DNA of 33,441 nucleotides. Origin: Rhodopirellula baltica. GTDB lineage: Bacteria; Planctomycetota; Planctomycetia; Pirellulales; Pirellulaceae. The translations under genes were made by a program, and so were the position numbers. The notes beneath the pieces were generated by a model. It saw only the letters and a list, made by a program, of their open reading frames with translations, searched no databases and was not told where the DNA came from. Numbering within the stretch: position 1 is the stretch's first letter; each line of letters opens with the position of its first letter. The stretch lies in assembly GCA_002901265.1 (NCBI GenBank), contig PPHI01000056.1, positions 1-33,441 on the forward strand. Reading direction: 5' to 3'. Shown here in pieces: positions 1-8,499 of the stretch.

Positions 1-50
1 GCTATCGCGAAGGCGGCTAATCGAAACACCAGCGACCATACATCGGCCGG

Positions 51-123
51 AACGCGATCGCGTGCGGTTACGTGTATTGCGAAACGAAACCACCGAGCAA
101 GGATTCGTCGCCTCATCCACTAC
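51..123 (-). repeat. Left flanking copy of dispersed repeat (inverted relative to right end)
   Basis: This 73 bp stretch matches the reverse complement of 32914-32986 at 65 of 73 positions by hand alignment, without gaps. It contains the palindrome GCGATCGCG and, at its inner end, the core that reads GGATTCGTCGCCTCATCC. The inner end lies 8 bp beyond the stop codon of the O-antigen-ligase-like gene. The EPS locus is therefore bracketed by inverted copies of one repeat. Confidence 0.75.
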
Positions 124-130
124 GGAATTG

Positions 131-2659
131 CTAGTTGGATTTGGATGATGCTTCGGCTTTTAATCCGGAGAGTTCTTGCTGCAGTTTTCGTAACGTCGAA
201 TCCTCAGGGAATAAATTGCTGCCGATACGCAATTGCCAGGTTGCTTGCTCCAGGTCGCCCGTTTCGATCATCCAGCGGACCGCTTGCGTTCGCCACTTTC
301 GTTGATCGGGGACTTCGTTTAGCGCCATCAACAACGCCTCGACCGCATCCTCTTTCTGCCCCAGCAACCACAATGCTTCGGAACGCAATTGATCCTTCTC
401 GCCGGCTCCGAACTCGCGACCAGTGAAGCCATCGACGGACAGCTGACGCAAACATTGCTCCGCCAAAAACTGAAACGGTTCTTCCCAGCCGTGCTGCTTG
501 CACTCGACCGCTCCGGCAAAACAGGTTTTGGGGTCATCTGGAAAGATCGCCATGAGGACTTCCTCGCTCAGGTCCTCGCGTCCCACCGCATTCACAATCG
601 GTGCCACGTAGCGATTGGAAAAATCCATCGATTGCTTCCAGTGCGGGATCGCGGCTTCGAGCCCCGATATTTGATGAAGGATATTCCCCGCGACGAACGC
701 CAACTTCGGATCACCCGGGTGCATCACACGACCATAAAGCACGAGCTCAAGCTGCGCATCCATACTCATCCCGGCCGGAGGATAGCGTGCGATCCAAACA
801 TACGGTTCCCAGGCGATCGGGCACATCCGTATGATTTCTTCGCACTGCGCCGTAATAAACGGCCCCATCTTGGGATTCTCTTTGCCCCAGTCGTACCAAT
901 CGTCCGTCAGGATACAAGTCCGTATCAGCTCGATCCGCCGGAACATGTCTTCCGGCGTCACCTTAACCGCCGCCGACATCGACTTGATTGCCGCGTTCGG
1001 CATCGACCCTTCTAACTCGTGCATCGCCGTACGGTGATGGCTTTCGGCCAACCAATACCGGCGTTTGAAACGAATCGTGTAGATGGCGATACCGCATACC
1101 AAGAGCGCAATTGCGAGGCGACAGGCAAAACCGAAATGCGGTCCCAACCATGCACCTTCTTCGACTTCGGCGAGTGGCTTCGGATCAGCCGCTGAACTGC
1201 GACGACGTCTTGACTGACGCGATCGCTCCATCGCCCCTGCGGCTGCTGGCTGAGAGCACAACAGTGCGGCAACAATCACGGCGAACGCTCCGGTCGCAGG
1301 AAGACGCAATCCGAAATCGACAATGCTGTGAAGCGAAACGGCGAACACGCCAATCGCAGCGCCGGCTGACAGAGCGTCACGGCGACATGTTCGGTACGCC
1401 ACCCAACAAACCGGAATTGCGACCAACAACAACGAAACGAATCCTGCCAAGCCGTACTCATTGAGCACATCTAACAATTCGTTATCAGCTCGCAATGCGA
1501 CGCGACCTTCGGTGGTCCAGTTTTCGTCGGCAGGGACGTAAATCTTTTCCCAGTGCCGATACGTTTCACCGCCTGAACCAAACCAAGGAAACTCTGGCAC
1601 ACTCGCGACCGCAGCACGCCACAGGACCCATCGCCCGTCGGAAGCATAACTATCCGATTCACTGAGCATCGTTAGCCGTGATTCATAAACGCTGAATCCT
1701 GCCCAGATCAAAAACAACAGCACCGGTGTCCCGATCATGATGAACATGCTGATCGATCGCGTCGCGTGCTTGAATTCGAATCGCCGTAATCCGACAACCG
1801 CAACCGCGATACAGGCGGTCAAAATACCGCCCCGCGACACACACATGATCAAACTCGCGATCATGAACGTGATCGCCAACAATAACCACGTTGCACTTCG
1901 GTCGGACAAAATCATGCGCGGCCAATGACGCCCCATGTCTTTCATCGAGTCCAACAGTAACCCGATCGCCAACCCAAGGCAAAGGTTGAGATAGAACGGG
2001 TAGTGATTGCGGTTGATGAAGGGGCCGAATCCCAGACCACCTTGCATCTTGTAGGTCCAGTAAACCAACCCGTCATGCGACCCGACGTGCTGCGCGATCC
2101 CAAAGATCGCCAATGCGACGCCCACCACCGTTGCCGCGACACTGATTCGCCGCAGCACCAGTCGTGGTGAATCAAAACAACAGGTCATCGCGAATAGACA
2201 GCCTGCCGCGACCACGCGAAGCAAAAACTGATAGCTACCGTGTGCGTACAAACCCAACTTATTTCCCGCTTCCCAGCGTTCCAAGCCTGAGCCTTCGGCT
2301 GGCAACGACGACGCTTGATCGAGTAATCCAATCGGAGCGGACCAGGGCTGCACACCGGGCGCGAGCGTGTTAACCAGAGAGGCTGGCAGCGCGATCTGGT
2401 GCAACGCAGCAACGGACACCAAACCGATCAAGCCGAGCACGACGATGAGGCCCATTCGGCCCGCCTTCCACTGCGGCGGCTCGCCGAACACCAAGCGAAC
2501 GACGAAGGCCAGCAACGCGATGCTGAGGGCGAGTGTCAGTCCGAATTCACCATCGGGATTAACACTGCCGAACGGCCAAGGTGAGAGCAGAACGATTCCG
2601 ACGAGCACGCACTGGATGACCGTTTGGCAAACCGCCGAAATCCGATGTTGAGAAGTCAT
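131..2659 (-). CDS. O-antigen ligase/polymerase-like membrane protein with TPR-like C-terminal half
   Basis: A polytopic inner-membrane protein of about 842 residues. The first ~480 residues hold around ten hydrophobic segments with O-antigen ligase (Wzy_C/WaaL-type) signatures: GPFINRNHYPFYLNL near residue 215, MCVSRGG near 275, and a periplasmic-loop motif ADNELLDVLNEYGLAG near 395. After a basic linker and another membrane segment near 520, the last ~300 residues are soluble, helical and TPR-like (for example LLGQKEDAVEALLMALNEVP). This ligase-plus-TPR form is common in EPS and PEP-CTERM loci. I take the ATG at 2659 as the start; the upstream in-frame alternative is a TTG at 2683. It is the last gene of the window, separated from the Gly/Pro-rich protein gene by a terminator, so it probably has its own promoter. 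Its acceptor and glycan cannot be read from the sequence; it could be a ligase or a second polymerase. Confidence 0.85.
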   Translation of the reverse strand: MTSQHRISAVCQTVIQCVLVGIVLLSPWPFGSVNPDGEFGLTLALSIALLAFVVRLVFGEPPQWKAGRMGLIVVLGLIGLVSVAALHQIALPASLVNTLAPGVQPWSAPIGLLDQASSLPAEGSGLERWEAGNKLGLYAHGSYQFLLRVVAAGCLFAMTCCFDSPRLVLRRISVAATVVGVALAIFGIAQHVGSHDGLVYWTYKMQGGLGFGPFINRNHYPFYLNLCLGLAIGLLLDSMKDMGRHWPRMILSDRSATWLLLAITFMIASLIMCVSRGGILTACIAVAVVGLRRFEFKHATRSISMFIMIGTPVLLFLIWAGFSVYESRLTMLSESDSYASDGRWVLWRAAVASVPEFPWFGSGGETYRHWEKIYVPADENWTTEGRVALRADNELLDVLNEYGLAGFVSLLLVAIPVCWVAYRTCRRDALSAGAAIGVFAVSLHSIVDFGLRLPATGAFAVIVAALLCSQPAAAGAMERSRQSRRRRSSAADPKPLAEVEEGAWLGPHFGFACRLAIALLVCGIAIYTIRFKRRYWLAESHHRTAMHELEGSMPNAAIKSMSAAVKVTPEDMFRRIELIRTCILTDDWYDWGKENPKMGPFITAQCEEIIRMCPIAWEPYVWIARYPPAGMSMDAQLELVLYGRVMHPGDPKLAFVAGNILHQISGLEAAIPHWKQSMDFSNRYVAPIVNAVGREDLSEEVLMAIFPDDPKTCFAGAVECKQHGWEEPFQFLAEQCLRQLSVDGFTGREFGAGEKDQLRSEALWLLGQKEDAVEALLMALNEVPDQRKWRTQAVRWMIETGDLEQATWQLRIGSNLFPEDSTLRKLQQELSGLKAEASSKSN

Positions 2660-2769
2660 TAAGGATAAGCAATCACCCCACAACAGCTCGACTGTCGCTC
2701 ACCGGCCGCCGGGGAAACTGGCTGGGAAGCAGGCCGTCGGCCTCAGAAATTAAACAGCGAGCAGGGTAC

Positions 2770-2800
2770 AAAAAAAGGGCAGCCACCTTGGTGACTGCCC
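2770..2800 (-). terminator. Rho-independent terminator
   Basis: Read on the minus strand, an 11 bp stem (GGGCAGtCACC with GGTGgCTGCCC, one internal mismatch) with a two-base AA loop is followed directly by seven T residues. It lies 60 bp past the stop of the small Gly/Pro-rich protein gene and before the O-antigen-ligase-like gene, so it should end the former's transcript and uncouple the two. It is the clearest intrinsic terminator in the window. Confidence 0.85.
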
Positions 2801-2859
2801 CTGTGTTCTGTGCGTCTAAACGACAATCCGCAAGAAGCAGATCGTGCGGTTAAGCCAGC

Positions 2860-3159
2860 CTAAAAGAACAAAAACGATGGAGGCCCTGGAGGCGGGAATG
2901 GAGGTCCGCCTGGACCACCTGGAGGGAACGGTCCACCTGGTCCACGGCAAAATGGACGTGCGGTGTATTCCCATTCCTTCATCAATTCCGGCTTCGCGGT
3001 TTCAGCCAACAGCGAGTCGCCAGTGGTCGACACGACCGCGGCGCTGGCTTGGCTGGTTTCGCCTGACTCAACCGATTGCGGAGCGGCTGCGGCCCACATT
3101 GCTGTGGCCAGCATCGCGACCGACAGGACGCTCGCACCGGCAATTCTAAATTTTCCCAT
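2860..3159 (-). CDS. Small exported protein with Gly/Pro/Phe-rich C-terminus
   Basis: A protein of 99 residues, start chosen at MGKFRIAG because a typical signal peptide follows directly: basic n-region, a hydrophobic stretch SVLSVAMLATAMWAAAA, and an Ala-rich cleavage region near residue 26. An in-frame upstream extension to 3216 is polar and unlikely. The mature part is Ser/Thr/Ala-rich for about 45 residues, then has a single Cys (RPFCRGPGG), then a low-complexity run of GGPFPP and GGPPFPPP units ending in FLFF. I recognise no family. It sits between the PEP-CTERM gene and a strong terminator. Export and a surface or matrix role are inferred only from the signal peptide and composition. 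The repetitive 3' end could be prone to length change. Confidence 0.7.
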   Translation of the reverse strand: MGKFRIAGASVLSVAMLATAMWAAAAPQSVESGETSQASAAVVSTTGDSLLAETAKPELMKEWEYTARPFCRGPGGPFPPGGPGGPPFPPPGPPSFLFF

Positions 3160-3263
3160 ATTCAATCTCTCTGGTTCGAAGTATCCGCCTTCGTACAAGT
3201 GATCGTATCCCCCCAACCGATTGTGGGCAAGGGCACGAACCTACTAGCCAAGCTCTTTCAAGC

Positions 3264-3968
3264 TTAGTTCGAGCGTTTGCGGCGACGGGTCAAAAACAGG
3301 CCACCTACTGCTACGATTGCAAGCGAGGAAGGCTCAGGAACGACATTACCCGACAATGCAAAAATCTGGTCTTCCGTTTCGATGCCGTTGGCTGTTGAGA
3401 ACGAAACACCGTCCATATCGCTATCGCCAACACCCGAACCCCACAACCAGTAGGTGTCGTCGGACACAGGAGCAGGTGAAGGAATGTTAGCAGTGACAGA
3501 GAACCAGTAATCGCCGGCATCAAGACGGAACGGGTTCAAAGCCGCACCGTAGCCGAAGTAATCACTGTAGCCAGGAGCCCCTACAGGGCCGCCAGAAACC
3601 TCGCTGTACATGCCCAAGCCAAGCGTTTGGGATTCCAGTAGTGCGCCAGGAACGCCGCCGGCATTGCCGTAGACGCTGACGGTGAACGAATCGGCCATGT
3701 CGATCAGGAGGTCACCGGTACCGTTCTCGAAGTAAGCACCAAGCCATGCTGCACCGTCGATTTCGGTTTGCTTGCCGAGCGAGAAATTGTCAAATGTGAC
3801 AACGTTCCCTTCCATCGACGTAACCAGATTGGTGACCGCGCTGTACTCGTATTGGGAGTAAGCCACCCCTGCATTGCTGTCGCGGGCAGTCATTGCCACC
3901 ATCGCGAGTCCGGCGGCAAACGCCACCAAGCGTTTGGTAATCAGCTGTTTCATTTTCATCAATTCCAT
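3264..3968 (-). CDS. PEP-CTERM sorting domain-containing secreted protein
   Basis: A protein of 234 residues with a Sec signal peptide (LVAFAAGLAMVAMTARDSNA, cleavage near 33) and a typical C-terminal sorting signal: VPEP, a hydrophobic helix SSLAIVAVGGLFL, then the basic tail TRRRKRSN. PEP-CTERM proteins are processed by exosortases, usually in genomes that also make EPS. The middle part is acidic, rich in Gly/Asp/Tyr, and looks like a secreted beta-sandwich domain (repeated DYWFSV and DSFTVSVYG strands); I cannot name its ligand. Three in-frame ATGs lie within the first six codons (3968, 3959, 3953), so the exact start is unsure. No exosortase gene is in the window, so the processing enzyme must be encoded elsewhere. 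Its long upstream gap suggests separate transcription. Confidence 0.85.
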   Translation of the reverse strand: MELMKMKQLITKRLVAFAAGLAMVAMTARDSNAGVAYSQYEYSAVTNLVTSMEGNVVTFDNFSLGKQTEIDGAAWLGAYFENGTGDLLIDMADSFTVSVYGNAGGVPGALLESQTLGLGMYSEVSGGPVGAPGYSDYFGYGAALNPFRLDAGDYWFSVTANIPSPAPVSDDTYWLWGSGVGDSDMDGVSFSTANGIETEDQIFALSGNVVPEPSSLAIVAVGGLFLTRRRKRSN

Positions 3969-4470
3969 GCGTGTCTAGATAGCAAGTAACGTTCCATCGG
4001 AAATTAAAAATGAGCCAGCAATCACTGCTGTGCTCAAACTGAACGCGACAACGGAATGTTGAACGCTTAGTCCGGTATCTCGAACAGCCCCGTCCTTCAA
4101 TCTCCGATGTACGGCCCCACCACCCAATTCGGTTGATAGTTCCACCGGTTGGTCCAACACTTGATTAAAGAAACGATCGGTATCCGTTCAAGTTGCAAGT
4201 TGGCTGATTTTCCCTTTTAGGCACAATGGGAGCACCCCGCCCGGTGACAAAAGCCAAGGTGGAAAACCCACCCACTAAACCCCTCTTCTTGTGAGGTTGA
4301 ATGTCGTCTTCGATCGGGACGTTTCAGCCGATGCCACCCGGCGAACCTCATCACCAACCGTTTTAAGACTCAAACCCACTTCCAAGGCCTCCCGTCGCCG
4401 CGTCAAGCAGCATGATCATTACGACCGCACGCATTTCAAGCTTGCAATTTTCGGATGACCAGATCGCCAA
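3969..4470. other. 502 bp intergenic stretch without a supported gene
   Basis: No convincing reading frame was found on either strand. On the minus strand there is a promoter-like pair (given separately) and a weak hairpin GGTGG-GTTTT-CCACC at about 4258-4272. This hairpin lies about 200 bp past the protease stop and is followed by TTGGCTTTT, so it could act as a weak terminator. The stretch probably carries the promoter and a long leader for the PEP-CTERM gene. Confidence 0.4.
4164..4191 (-). promoter_or_regulatory. Possible sigma70-type promoter for the PEP-CTERM gene
   Basis: On the minus strand TTGAAC (4/6 to the -35 consensus) is followed after 16 bp by TTTAAT (5/6 to the -10 consensus). 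It would give a leader of roughly 180 nt before the PEP-CTERM start. Planctomycete promoters are poorly characterised and such matches occur by chance, so this is a weak call. Confidence 0.25.
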
Positions 4471-5415
4471 TCAACGAAATCGAGACACCATGTTTCGGAT
4501 ATCAATCGGACCACAGTAATACGCCGCGCCATCACCGTTACCACTCGCGATCCCGACCAAACAACCGTCGCGATTCAATAACGCACTGCCGGAAACACCG
4601 AGCTCCGATGCGTGGGCAACTCGCCAACAATACTGGGCCGGCGAGTCGGCCATTCGCTTTATAAGTTTCAGCTCCACATCGGGCACTCGCGCGACGCTCG
4701 TTAAACCGGCAACCTGATTGTCAATCGTCCAGGCTGCTTGCAAATGTTTCAGCTTGTCATCGACGACGTCAGCCAACTCAACTGGCTCGGCAGACACCGG
4801 TGCATCACAGTGCACACGCACGTAGGCCAAGTCCTTATCAATATCTGATTCCAATACATCAACCTTTGATTCAATTGCGAAACGCTCCTTCGCACTCGCC
4901 TCGGTTGTGACTTCGACCAACCAACCCTCGATTCCTTCGATCACGTGCGCGGCGGTCAAAAAATCGAGGGTGCCGTCTTCGCGGTTGGCAATCACAATCC
5001 CGCTTCCCATCGATTCGCCGCCCTTGTCAATCAATCGAATCGAAGCATGAGTCGCAATCTCGCGTATCGCCTCGGTCGAAAGCGGCGACTTGCCATGACT
5101 TAACAGCTCACTGCTTGCTGGTTCACTGCTTACCGGTTCACTGCCTAGGTATTCACTGCTTTCGGCTCCAATGCTCGAATCCTGACTTGCGTCACCCAGA
5201 TCCGACGTGCCGTCAGCAACCAACGGTCCGTCTTGATCCGAATCGTCACCGGATACCGCCAACCCGACACTCGCAGGTTTCGATTTGGCATCCATACCTC
5301 CCGCCCAAGTCGGCAGCCGACTTCGGTCGATCGAACCATCCAGGTTCGCCATCAAGATGTAGCCGACCTGACCTAAGATCAGCAGCCCACAAAAGAGGGT
5401 GACTAGAATTTTCAT
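4471..5415 (-). CDS. Membrane-anchored trypsin-like serine protease
   Basis: A protein of 314 residues. An N-terminal uncleaved membrane anchor (ILVTLFCGLLILGQVGYILM, residues 3-22) is followed by about 85 residues of acidic, Ser-rich linker with repeated SSEP/ASSE motifs, then a chymotrypsin-fold protease domain from about residue 115. The triad can be traced: His in FLTAAHVIEG (near 155), Asp in DIDKDLAYVRV (near 193), and Ser in GVSGSALLNRDG (near 280). The last replaces the usual GNSGGPL, but keeps the serine. No PDZ domain follows. It probably acts on periplasmic or surface proteins; its target is unknown. It lies between the VanZ-like gene and the PEP-CTERM gene, separated from the former by a perfect hairpin. 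GTGGAG lies about 10 nt before the chosen ATG. Confidence 0.8.
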   Translation of the reverse strand: MKILVTLFCGLLILGQVGYILMANLDGSIDRSRLPTWAGGMDAKSKPASVGLAVSGDDSDQDGPLVADGTSDLGDASQDSSIGAESSEYLGSEPVSSEPASSELLSHGKSPLSTEAIREIATHASIRLIDKGGESMGSGIVIANREDGTLDFLTAAHVIEGIEGWLVEVTTEASAKERFAIESKVDVLESDIDKDLAYVRVHCDAPVSAEPVELADVVDDKLKHLQAAWTIDNQVAGLTSVARVPDVELKLIKRMADSPAQYCWRVAHASELGVSGSALLNRDGCLVGIASGNGDGAAYYCGPIDIRNMVSRFR

Positions 5416-5496
5416 CTGCGCAAATCTCCACTGAGTCGCGGCTTAAACTTCATTGCAAATTCCCTGCAACAACAAAACCAGAAAGACGAAACGTTG

Positions 5497-5521
5497 GAGG
5501 CATTGCGTTTTGCAATGCCTC
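5497..5521 (-). terminator. Perfect hairpin between vanZ-like and protease genes
   Basis: GAGGCATTGC and GCAATGCCTC form a perfect 10 bp stem with a 5-base loop. It lies 45 bp past the VanZ-like stop codon on the minus strand. The sequence after it is only moderately T-rich (CAACGTTTCGTCTTTC), so it is a poor intrinsic terminator. It may end or stabilise the main EPS transcript. Confidence 0.45.
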
Positions 5522-5565
5522 GTTCGTTTGCCGCGATCAAATTGCAGAGTACGTTCTGCAACGAC

Positions 5566-6066
5566 CTAGCCGATCGAACGGCTACGATGCTCGACCATGG
5601 CAACAGGCGTTTCGTCTTTCGCACCAAAGCGAAGCCAATGCGTTAGCCTCGCCATGTATTCACACGCCAATCCGCCGGCGACCGTGTAACCGACATCCGC
5701 CCAGCTGAAGCCGCGTGTTGGAATCCAGTTCTGCATGAACTCAAAAATCAACAGGGCACCGACCAAGACAAACAGCACCGAATGACGCTGCAGCTTTTGG
5801 TGCGACGGGCTGAGCAGCAATGCCGGAATCAGACCGATTGCGACCGTCATGATGAAGGTCCGAAAATCGTAATAGACATCCATGAAGCTCGTGAACCATC
5901 CGGGCAGAAAAACGAGTTCCTTAGAAGACGGATGTGGCTTCAATACCGCGAACGCGGCGACACACAAGGTTGCCGCCGACCAAGTCAACACCAACGGCGC
6001 ACGGTAACGCCGCAAAGACTCCACAAACGCAATGCGTGTGGAACGAGACACCAACCAATTCAACAT
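5566..6066 (-). CDS. VanZ-like family membrane protein
   Basis: A protein of 166 residues with about four membrane segments: APLVLTWSAATLCVAAFAVL, FIMTVAIGLIPALLL, SVLFVLVGALLIFEFMQNW, and a last helix within DVGYTVAGGLACEYMARL. The block EFMQNWIPTRGFSWADVGYTVAGG fits the VanZ-like signature (E..Q, R..s..D, G..G). The start at 6066 is an ATG preceded by AAGGTGG at good spacing; a TTG lies one codon upstream. It follows the WcaI-like gene by 17 bp, so it is probably the last gene of the long EPS operon. VanZ-like proteins are frequent in EPS/exosortase loci but have no agreed biochemical role; involvement in export or assembly is inference. Confidence 0.8.
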   Translation of the reverse strand: MLNWLVSRSTRIAFVESLRRYRAPLVLTWSAATLCVAAFAVLKPHPSSKELVFLPGWFTSFMDVYYDFRTFIMTVAIGLIPALLLSPSHQKLQRHSVLFVLVGALLIFEFMQNWIPTRGFSWADVGYTVAGGLACEYMARLTHWLRFGAKDETPVAMVEHRSRSIG

Positions 6067-6083
6067 CAACCACCTTAAGCTGG

Positions 6084-7466
6084 CTAAGACGCAGTAACTG
6101 CAAAACGTTCATCATCAATCGCACCCGTCGTCGCCTCTAAAGGCAGACCACAAACGGCGTGCAAATCAACCATCAACTGCGACAGGATCGCGTTGCGACT
6201 GAGATTCTCAATCGCATACTTTCGAGCCGCCCTTCCCAAGCAACCGCGAAGCGACTCGTCATCGGCGAGCTGACAGATCGCTTCGGCAAACGCAACACTA
6301 TCTGACGGCGGCACCACCAAACCGTGCCCGTCAACCACATCGGCAATCTGCGTCCCAGGGTCGGCACAAGTGACGATCGCTCGCCCAGTGGCCAACATGC
6401 CCGTCAACTTGCTGGGCATGACCAAATCCGCCGCCCCGCCGCGCTGTGGCAACAAATGAATGTCGGCACAGTTCATCATCTCGTTAAAACGCTCCAGCGG
6501 CTGCAGCGGCAACCACTGGACGTTGGGCAGCCCGGCCGACAGCGCGACCAGTTCATCGTATGCCGCGCCGTGACCGGCGATCACGTAATGCAAGTCCGAC
6601 CGTTCGGCCGTTTGCTTCGCGGCCTCGATAATGATTTCCAGCCCTTGTTTCTTTCCGACGTTGCCCGCGTAAAGCGCGATGCACTTCTCCGCAGGCAAAT
6701 CAAACCGTGCACGCAACTCCGCGCGAAACGCGGCACGGATCTCCGGGTATTCGTCCGGATAGTCTTCTTCAAGCGGCCGCATCACTTCGCAGTCCACCCA
6801 ATTCGGTAGCGCAGTGATCGCGTTTTCCCGCACACCTTTTTGATGCAATTTCAACATCATGTTCGGCGAGATGCTGGAAACGCGGTCGAACCGGCGCATC
6901 AAAAACGCCTCCACCGCCAGCACACATCGCTTCATAAATTGGTTCTTTAAAATCCCCAGCTCGAACGCCGCGTCGACTTCGAAATCTTGCACGTGCAACC
7001 AAGCCTTGGCGCCACACAAACGCGCCGCCAGCCAAGTCGTCGGCATGCACATCGCCGCCGGCTCCACCGTCATGATCACATCGGGGCGGGACACCAGCGC
7101 TTTCCATAACACGATCGGCGCGCTGGTCAGCGCGTAGCTGGCCAAGTGAATCACCCGCTTCAACCCGGTCACCTTCGCAGGCACCCAAACCGGACAGCGC
7201 CAAACCTCAACACGGCCCCAATGCGATTCGGCTTCCGATGAATCGCGTTCGCCGTCGGCGGCAAGCCCGTCATCGCCATGCACTTCTTTGCTGTACCGGG
7301 CCCCGGAAAACCCCTCACCGATCTCCCAGTGGGGATAGTACGGCGGCGTGGTGACAACGACCGAGCACACTCCGCGTCGCGAAAGGTCGTCGATCATCTC
7401 GCCCGAATACTTTCCGATCCCGATTTCCTCGGGCGAAAAGTTCAGTCCATGCAAAAGAAGTTTCAA
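6084..7466 (-). CDS. wcaI: WcaI-like GT4 glycosyltransferase
   Basis: A protein of 460 residues with the GT-B fold of family GT4 and strong resemblance to colanic acid glycosyltransferase WcaI along its whole length: KLLLHGLNFSPEEIGIGKYS at the start, TPPYYPHWEIGEGFSG (near 40), VWRCPVWVPAKVTGLKR (near 88), LHVQDFEVDAAFELGI (near 158), and the donor-binding half with LYAGNVGKKQGLEIIIEAA and LLPQRGGAADLVMPSKLTGML. It acts in the cytoplasm on the lipid-linked EPS repeat unit; donor and linkage cannot be read from sequence. The first codon appears to be TTG at 7466, since the family's N-terminal strand begins exactly there and no upstream ATG fits. It follows the WaaE-like gene by 127 bp and precedes vanZ-like by 17 bp. 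WcaI, WaaE-like and WcaF-like genes together resemble a colanic-acid module. Confidence 0.88.
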   Translation of the reverse strand: MKLLLHGLNFSPEEIGIGKYSGEMIDDLSRRGVCSVVVTTPPYYPHWEIGEGFSGARYSKEVHGDDGLAADGERDSSEAESHWGRVEVWRCPVWVPAKVTGLKRVIHLASYALTSAPIVLWKALVSRPDVIMTVEPAAMCMPTTWLAARLCGAKAWLHVQDFEVDAAFELGILKNQFMKRCVLAVEAFLMRRFDRVSSISPNMMLKLHQKGVRENAITALPNWVDCEVMRPLEEDYPDEYPEIRAAFRAELRARFDLPAEKCIALYAGNVGKKQGLEIIIEAAKQTAERSDLHYVIAGHGAAYDELVALSAGLPNVQWLPLQPLERFNEMMNCADIHLLPQRGGAADLVMPSKLTGMLATGRAIVTCADPGTQIADVVDGHGLVVPPSDSVAFAEAICQLADDESLRGCLGRAARKYAIENLSRNAILSQLMVDLHAVCGLPLEATTGAIDDERFAVTAS

Positions 7467-7593
7467 ATCAACAAAAACCTACAAAGAAAAGGCTGCCATC
7501 GTCGCAGTCTGGCAAATCTAATTAGGGCCGGCGAATCTGCAGGTGGAATTTCACCGGAGGATCAAACAAATTGTTTTCCGGCCATCACGTTCG

Positions 7594-8499
7594 TCAAGAG
7601 ACTTCCAAAGGTTGCCCCGCTTGTGGTGCCGTTCGCACCGGCTCTGCGGCTCTGGGGTTGGCGTTGGGCTGTTGGCCACGCAATTCGCGAATCTTGCAAT
7701 ACACCTGGGTGAAGTACCCCAGCTTCAAAAGCGCGAACGCCAAACCACGCTTGCCGTCCAAGAACCCTCGCATCATCACGTAGGCGCCGAAGAAATAAAC
7801 CACTCCGGCAAAGGGTGATTGAACCAGCCGATACTTCACCTTTTGTTTCAACGTCAGTTTTCCATGGTCAGTCTGCTGCTCCAACGATCGCAAAAACCGG
7901 TGCGCCTCCCATGACGAGTACTCGTTGTGCTTGGCGATATAGTGCGACACGTCGCGAAAGTCACGGTGATCGATCTTGCTACGCAGCTCACCGACCGGCC
8001 CCTCAATGACGGGATGCTCGTGAATCTCCATATCCAACTTGCTCCAGCGGTCTTCGTCGATCCGCTCGTATTCGCCTGCCCCCACGCGGAAGAGCGCTAG
8101 CTTTCGGAGCGGATAGCCGTACTTCAGTTCCTCGCGTAGGAAGTAAATCGTGTAGCGGAGCCAATAACCGTCACAATCGGATTGCGGCAGCGTCCGTCGC
8201 AGTTCGGCTTTGAACTCGTCGGTCAGGATTTCGTCGGAATCGAGAAACAATACCCACTTCGTTGCCGGGGTGTGATTGCGCAAGAACCAATTGCGTTTCT
8301 TTGGAAACATTCCGTCCCAGCGGAATTGAATCAGTTCGGCGCCGTAAGCCTCGGCGACTTCGGCGGTGTTATCAGAACTTTCCGAATCGACGATCACAAC
8401 GGAGGAAGCGAGGTCGTGGCCGATCGCGTCCAAGCAGATCCCCAATCGGTCGGCATCGTTCTTTGCCGGGATCACGATCGTCAGATCAAGTGTGCTCAT
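7594..8499 (-). CDS. WaaE/KdtX-like GT2 glycosyltransferase
   Basis: A protein of 301 residues with a GT-A fold. Family GT2 motifs are clear: LTIVIPAKNDADRLGICL at residues 6-23, VVIVDSESSDNT (near 36), the divalent-metal motif LFLDSDEILTDEF (near 88) and WLRYTIYFLREELKYGYP (near 115). The arrangement, including KKRNWFLRN and the late Tyr/His-rich block (HYIAKHNEYSSWEA), matches the WaaE-type subgroup that adds sugars to lipid-linked or core oligosaccharides. A short hydrophobic segment near 250 (FAGVVYFFGAYVMMRGFLDG) suggests membrane association. Its ATG overlaps the stop of the WcaF-like gene by 4 bp (ATGA), so the two are translationally coupled. Confidence 0.85.
   Translation of the reverse strand: MSTLDLTIVIPAKNDADRLGICLDAIGHDLASSVVIVDSESSDNTAEVAEAYGAELIQFRWDGMFPKKRNWFLRNHTPATKWVLFLDSDEILTDEFKAELRRTLPQSDCDGYWLRYTIYFLREELKYGYPLRKLALFRVGAGEYERIDEDRWSKLDMEIHEHPVIEGPVGELRSKIDHRDFRDVSHYIAKHNEYSSWEAHRFLRSLEQQTDHGKLTLKQKVKYRLVQSPFAGVVYFFGAYVMMRGFLDGKRGLAFALLKLGYFTQVYCKIRELRGQQPNANPRAAEPVRTAPQAGQPLEVS

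Noticed and set aside
389-1015. 208-codon open frame on the plus strand
   Set aside because: Antisense to the O-antigen-ligase-like gene, with no recognisable features.
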